From: CAZFBR01 sp035353495 [NCBI: uncultured bacterium]
GTDB lineage: Bacteria > DAOPZR01
Reading direction: 5' to 3'
NCBI GenBank assembly: GCA_964517215.1
Contig: CAZFBR010000004.1
Span: 1-46,354 of the forward strand
DNA length: 46,354 bases
The position numbers and the translations under genes were made by a program. Position 1 is the stretch's first letter. Each line of letters starts with the position of its first letter. Below, in pieces: positions 44,103-46,354 of this stretch. The notes under the pieces are model-generated. The model saw only the letters and a program-made list of their open reading frames with translations, had not been told where the DNA came from and ran no database searches.

Positions 44103-45851
44103 ATGACCAGCGCGCCTGACGCGCCGTTGTCGCCGCTTCCCGCCTTCCTGCGCCGTTATGGCTGGCTGCTGATTTTTCTCGTTGCCCTGCTGCTGCGCTG
44201 GTGGGGGAACGGGTTCGGCCTGCCGCACATCTACACTTCCGACGAAGCGGTGACGGTCAACCGCGCGGTGCGGTTCGGGACCTTCGACTTCAATCCGCAC
44301 TGGTTCAACTACGGTTCGCTGAACATGTATTTTCTCTTCGTCAATTACGGCGCGTTTTACGCCGTGATGCGCGGCCTGGGATATATCCATTCGTCGGAGC
44401 AGTTTGCCCGGCTGTTCATCAGCGATCCGACCGGCTTTTACCTGATCGGGCGGGCGTGGAGCGGATTGTGGAGCGCACTCTGCGTGATATGGACGTATTG
44501 CCTCGGCCGGCGCTGGGGCGGCGAAGCGCTTGCATGGGGCGCGGCGCTGCTGCTGGCGGTGAATGTCACCACCGTCGACAACGCGCACAGCATTCTCAAC
44601 GACCCGCTGATGGTGTTTCTCATGCTCTGGGCGGTGGCGGAATGCGACGGGATCCGGCGCACCGGCCGCACCGGCGCCTATCTGCGCGCCGGCCTGGCCA
44701 TCGGCCTGGCGGCGTCAACCAAGTATATCCCCGTGCTGCTCTTTGTTGCGGTGGTGATTGCGCATGTGCAGCGGGTGCGGACGCAGCGGCTGTCGTGGCT
44801 GGCGCTGCCGGGGTGGCGGCCGGTGATGCTGGCCGGCCTGCTGGCGGGTTGCGGCTTTCTCATCGGTACGCCGTATGCCGTGCTCGATGCGCCGACCTTT
44901 CTCGACTACATGCGGGAATGGAAGGCGCGCGGAGCAACCGGGGTCGCCTATCTGCCGCCGGATGAACCGTCGGCCATGGCGCGGGTCTGGGGTGAGTATT
45001 TGCCTGATGCGCTCGGCTGGTTGGGGTATGGTCTGGCGCTGGCCGGCGCGCTGCTGGCCGCGTTTCACCGGCCGGCTTGGCTGGCGCCGTATGCCGGGTA
45101 TGCGGCGGTGCTGATCCTTTTCCTGAGTGCCTCGAAGCAGATCACGCCGCGTTATCCGCTGCCGCTCTATCCGCTGCTGGCGCTGCTGATGGCGTACGCA
45201 GTGACGGAACTGGCGGCGTGGTTCGGCCGGCAGGGGTACCGGTATGCCGCCATGGTGACCGGTTGCGGTGTGCTGCTGGCGGCGCTGGCCGCGCCGGCAA
45301 TCAGCTGCGTCGAAAATGATGTGACGCTGACCCTGCCGGATACGCGGACGCTGATGAAGCAGTATATCGAGCGCACCATCCCGGCGGAAACGAAGATCCT
45401 CATGGATCCGTTCTGTCCGCCGCTGGCGCAATCGCGCCGCAAACTGACAGAACTCTACGCGCAGGCGCTCGCGGCACAGCATCCGAAAGCGGACAAGTAC
45501 CGCCTGCAGCTGCTGACCCTGCCGCCGGTCACCTACGAATGGTACTGGACCAAACACGGGAAGAATACCGCACTGCCGCGCGATCAGCAGTGGAGCGACA
45601 TGACGATTCCCTATATCGCGATTGCGGACGGTATCGCCGCGGTGCGGGCGCAGGGGGTGCGCCATGTGGTGCTCTCGTCGCTGAATCGCGATGCCTATCG
45701 TGCCGCCTGGCTGCGCGGGTATTTTCCCGAGATTGCCGCGTTCTACGATGAGGTCGAACGCACCGGCACACTGCTGCGTCGCTATGCGCCGGCGCGCGGG
45801 TATGCGCAGGGGCCGCGTCTGGAATTGTACGATATCGGCGCCGGACGATGA
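44103..45851 (+). CDS. ArnT/PMT-like glycosyltransferase (GT-C fold)
   Basis: A 582-residue membrane protein with about ten hydrophobic segments. After the first helix (WLLIFLVALLLRWWGNGFGLP) comes the acidic loop motif HIYTSDEAVTVNRA (SDEA near residues 47-50), the site of the catalytic Asp/Glu in GT39/GT83-type enzymes. A further typical stretch is SASKQITPRYPLPLYPLLALL. About 180 C-terminal residues are soluble and probably periplasmic. The enzyme would move a sugar from a polyprenyl phosphate to an acceptor; identity unknown. It follows rnfB by five bases and overlaps murJ by four, so it is linked to the rnf and murJ transcription rather than to the other glycosyltransferases in the window. 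Confidence 0.75.
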   Translation: MTSAPDAPLSPLPAFLRRYGWLLIFLVALLLRWWGNGFGLPHIYTSDEAVTVNRAVRFGTFDFNPHWFNYGSLNMYFLFVNYGAFYAVMRGLGYIHSSEQFARLFISDPTGFYLIGRAWSGLWSALCVIWTYCLGRRWGGEALAWGAALLLAVNVTTVDNAHSILNDPLMVFLMLWAVAECDGIRRTGRTGAYLRAGLAIGLAASTKYIPVLLFVAVVIAHVQRVRTQRLSWLALPGWRPVMLAGLLAGCGFLIGTPYAVLDAPTFLDYMREWKARGATGVAYLPPDEPSAMARVWGEYLPDALGWLGYGLALAGALLAAFHRPAWLAPYAGYAAVLILFLSASKQITPRYPLPLYPLLALLMAYAVTELAAWFGRQGYRYAAMVTGCGVLLAALAAPAISCVENDVTLTLPDTRTLMKQYIERTIPAETKILMDPFCPPLAQSRRKLTELYAQALAAQHPKADKYRLQLLTLPPVTYEWYWTKHGKNTALPRDQQWSDMTIPYIAIADGIAAVRAQGVRHVVLSSLNRDAYRAAWLRGYFPEIAAFYDEVERTGTLLRRYAPARGYAQGPRLELYDIGAGR

Positions 45852-46354
45852 GCAGGCAAATCGGCCGCCCGACGGCGGTGATCGGGTTCATGACGGTGCT
45901 CAGCCGGGTCAGCGGCCTGCTGCGCGACAAGTGCATTGCCTTTGCCTTCGGGGCCGGGGCGCTGACGGATGCGTTTTTCGTCGCCTATCGCATCCCCGAC
46001 CTGCTGCGCGGCCTGCTGGCGGAAGGTTCGCTCTCCGCCGCGTTTGTGCCGCTCTTTGCCGCCGAGGACCGGCAGCATGGCCGCCGGGCGGCGTTCATGC
46101 TCGGCAGTGCCGCCCTCACGGTGATGGCGGTGGTGCTGGCGGTAGTGGCGCTGCTCGGCGTGCTGGTGGCGCCCTGGCTGGTCCAACTGTTCACGCTTGA
46201 ATTCGGGCCGGTGCAATCGCCGCAGTTCGCCCTGACGGTGTCGCTGACGCGGCTGATGTTCCCGTTCATTATCTTTATCGAACTGGCAGCGCTGATGATG
46301 GAGATGCTCAACACCTATCGCCGGTTCGCTGTACCTGCCTTCACCCCAATGATG
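45848..46354 (+). CDS. murJ: Lipid II flippase MurJ, N-terminal part (cut by window edge)
   Basis: MurJ (MviN) moves lipid-linked peptidoglycan precursor across the cytoplasmic membrane. The 169 residues present match the family: RPTAVIGFMTVLSRVSGLLRD, FGAGALTDAFFVAYRIPDLLR, LLAEGSLSAAFVPLFA and LTRLMFPFIIFIELAALMMEML. The frame is open to the end of the window, so the gene continues to the right (complete proteins are about 500 residues). The ATG overlaps the glycosyltransferase stop (ATGA). The arginine in IPDLLRGLLAEGSLSAAF corresponds to a conserved functional position in transmembrane helix 2. Confidence 0.93.
   Translation, partial: MSRQIGRPTAVIGFMTVLSRVSGLLRDKCIAFAFGAGALTDAFFVAYRIPDLLRGLLAEGSLSAAFVPLFAAEDRQHGRRAAFMLGSAALTVMAVVLAVVALLGVLVAPWLVQLFTLEFGPVQSPQFALTVSLTRLMFPFIIFIELAALMMEMLNTYRRFAVPAFTPMM

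Overview
The window is GC-rich bacterial chromosomal DNA with tightly packed genes, frequent ATGA stop/start overlaps and ordinary Shine-Dalgarno sites. It carries the replication-origin gene cluster (dnaA, dnaN, recF, DUF721/dciA, gyrB, gyrA, serS). A six-gene Rnf ferredoxin:NAD+ oxidoreductase in the order C-D-G-E-A-B, a two-subunit glycine decarboxylase (gcvPA and gcvPB) and a carbamate kinase suggest a fermentative or otherwise anaerobic bacterium. Several lipoproteins, a WecA-type transferase and MurJ fit an organism with a peptidoglycan wall, probably diderm. I cannot place it in a phylum from sequence alone; an uncultured lineage is plausible.

Layout. (1) 1-3901, minus strand: the start of pgi (cut by the window edge), two GT-C type membrane glycosyltransferases, a small membrane-anchored protein and a gene-poor gap. 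(2) 4113-16264, plus strand: one promoter followed by eleven genes with no gap above about 20 bases: thrS, a wecA-like gene, a TPR lipoprotein, ftsY, ribD, ribE, ribBA, ribH, nusB, a large TPR membrane protein and an LppM-like lipoprotein. (3) 16337-17253, minus strand: a two-gene unit for a repeat-rich exported protein and a small lipoprotein, with its own promoter and terminator. (4) 17351-22548, plus: gcvT-gcvH-gcvPA-gcvPB plus an M23 peptidase. (5) 22664-25951, minus: arcC-thrC-argF. (6) 26008-38195, plus: a formyltransferase, the putative oriC, dnaA, a second DnaA-box cluster, then dnaN-recF-dciA-gyrB-gyrA-serS and two small accessory genes. (7) 38202-38663, minus: a hicBA toxin-antitoxin pair. 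(8) 38919-46354, plus: a consensus promoter with a perfect inverted repeat, rnfCDGEAB, a glycosyltransferase and the start of murJ.

The genes are mostly core ones. Origin firing, clamp, repair, helicase loading and gyrase sit together at the origin. Riboflavin synthesis (GTP and ribulose-5-phosphate to riboflavin) is complete apart from the phosphatase, and its product is the precursor of the FMN that Rnf needs. The glycine cleavage genes yield NADH and C1-tetrahydrofolate, and Rnf can exchange electrons between NADH and ferredoxin while pumping ions.

I did not find an obviously new large system. The least explained parts are the HTH/zinc-ribbon pair plus hicBA between serS and rnf, the arginine-repeat exported protein with its lipoprotein partner, the arcC-thrC-argF grouping, and several regulatory sites: the oriC elements, a palindrome before dnaN and an inverted repeat around the rnf promoter.
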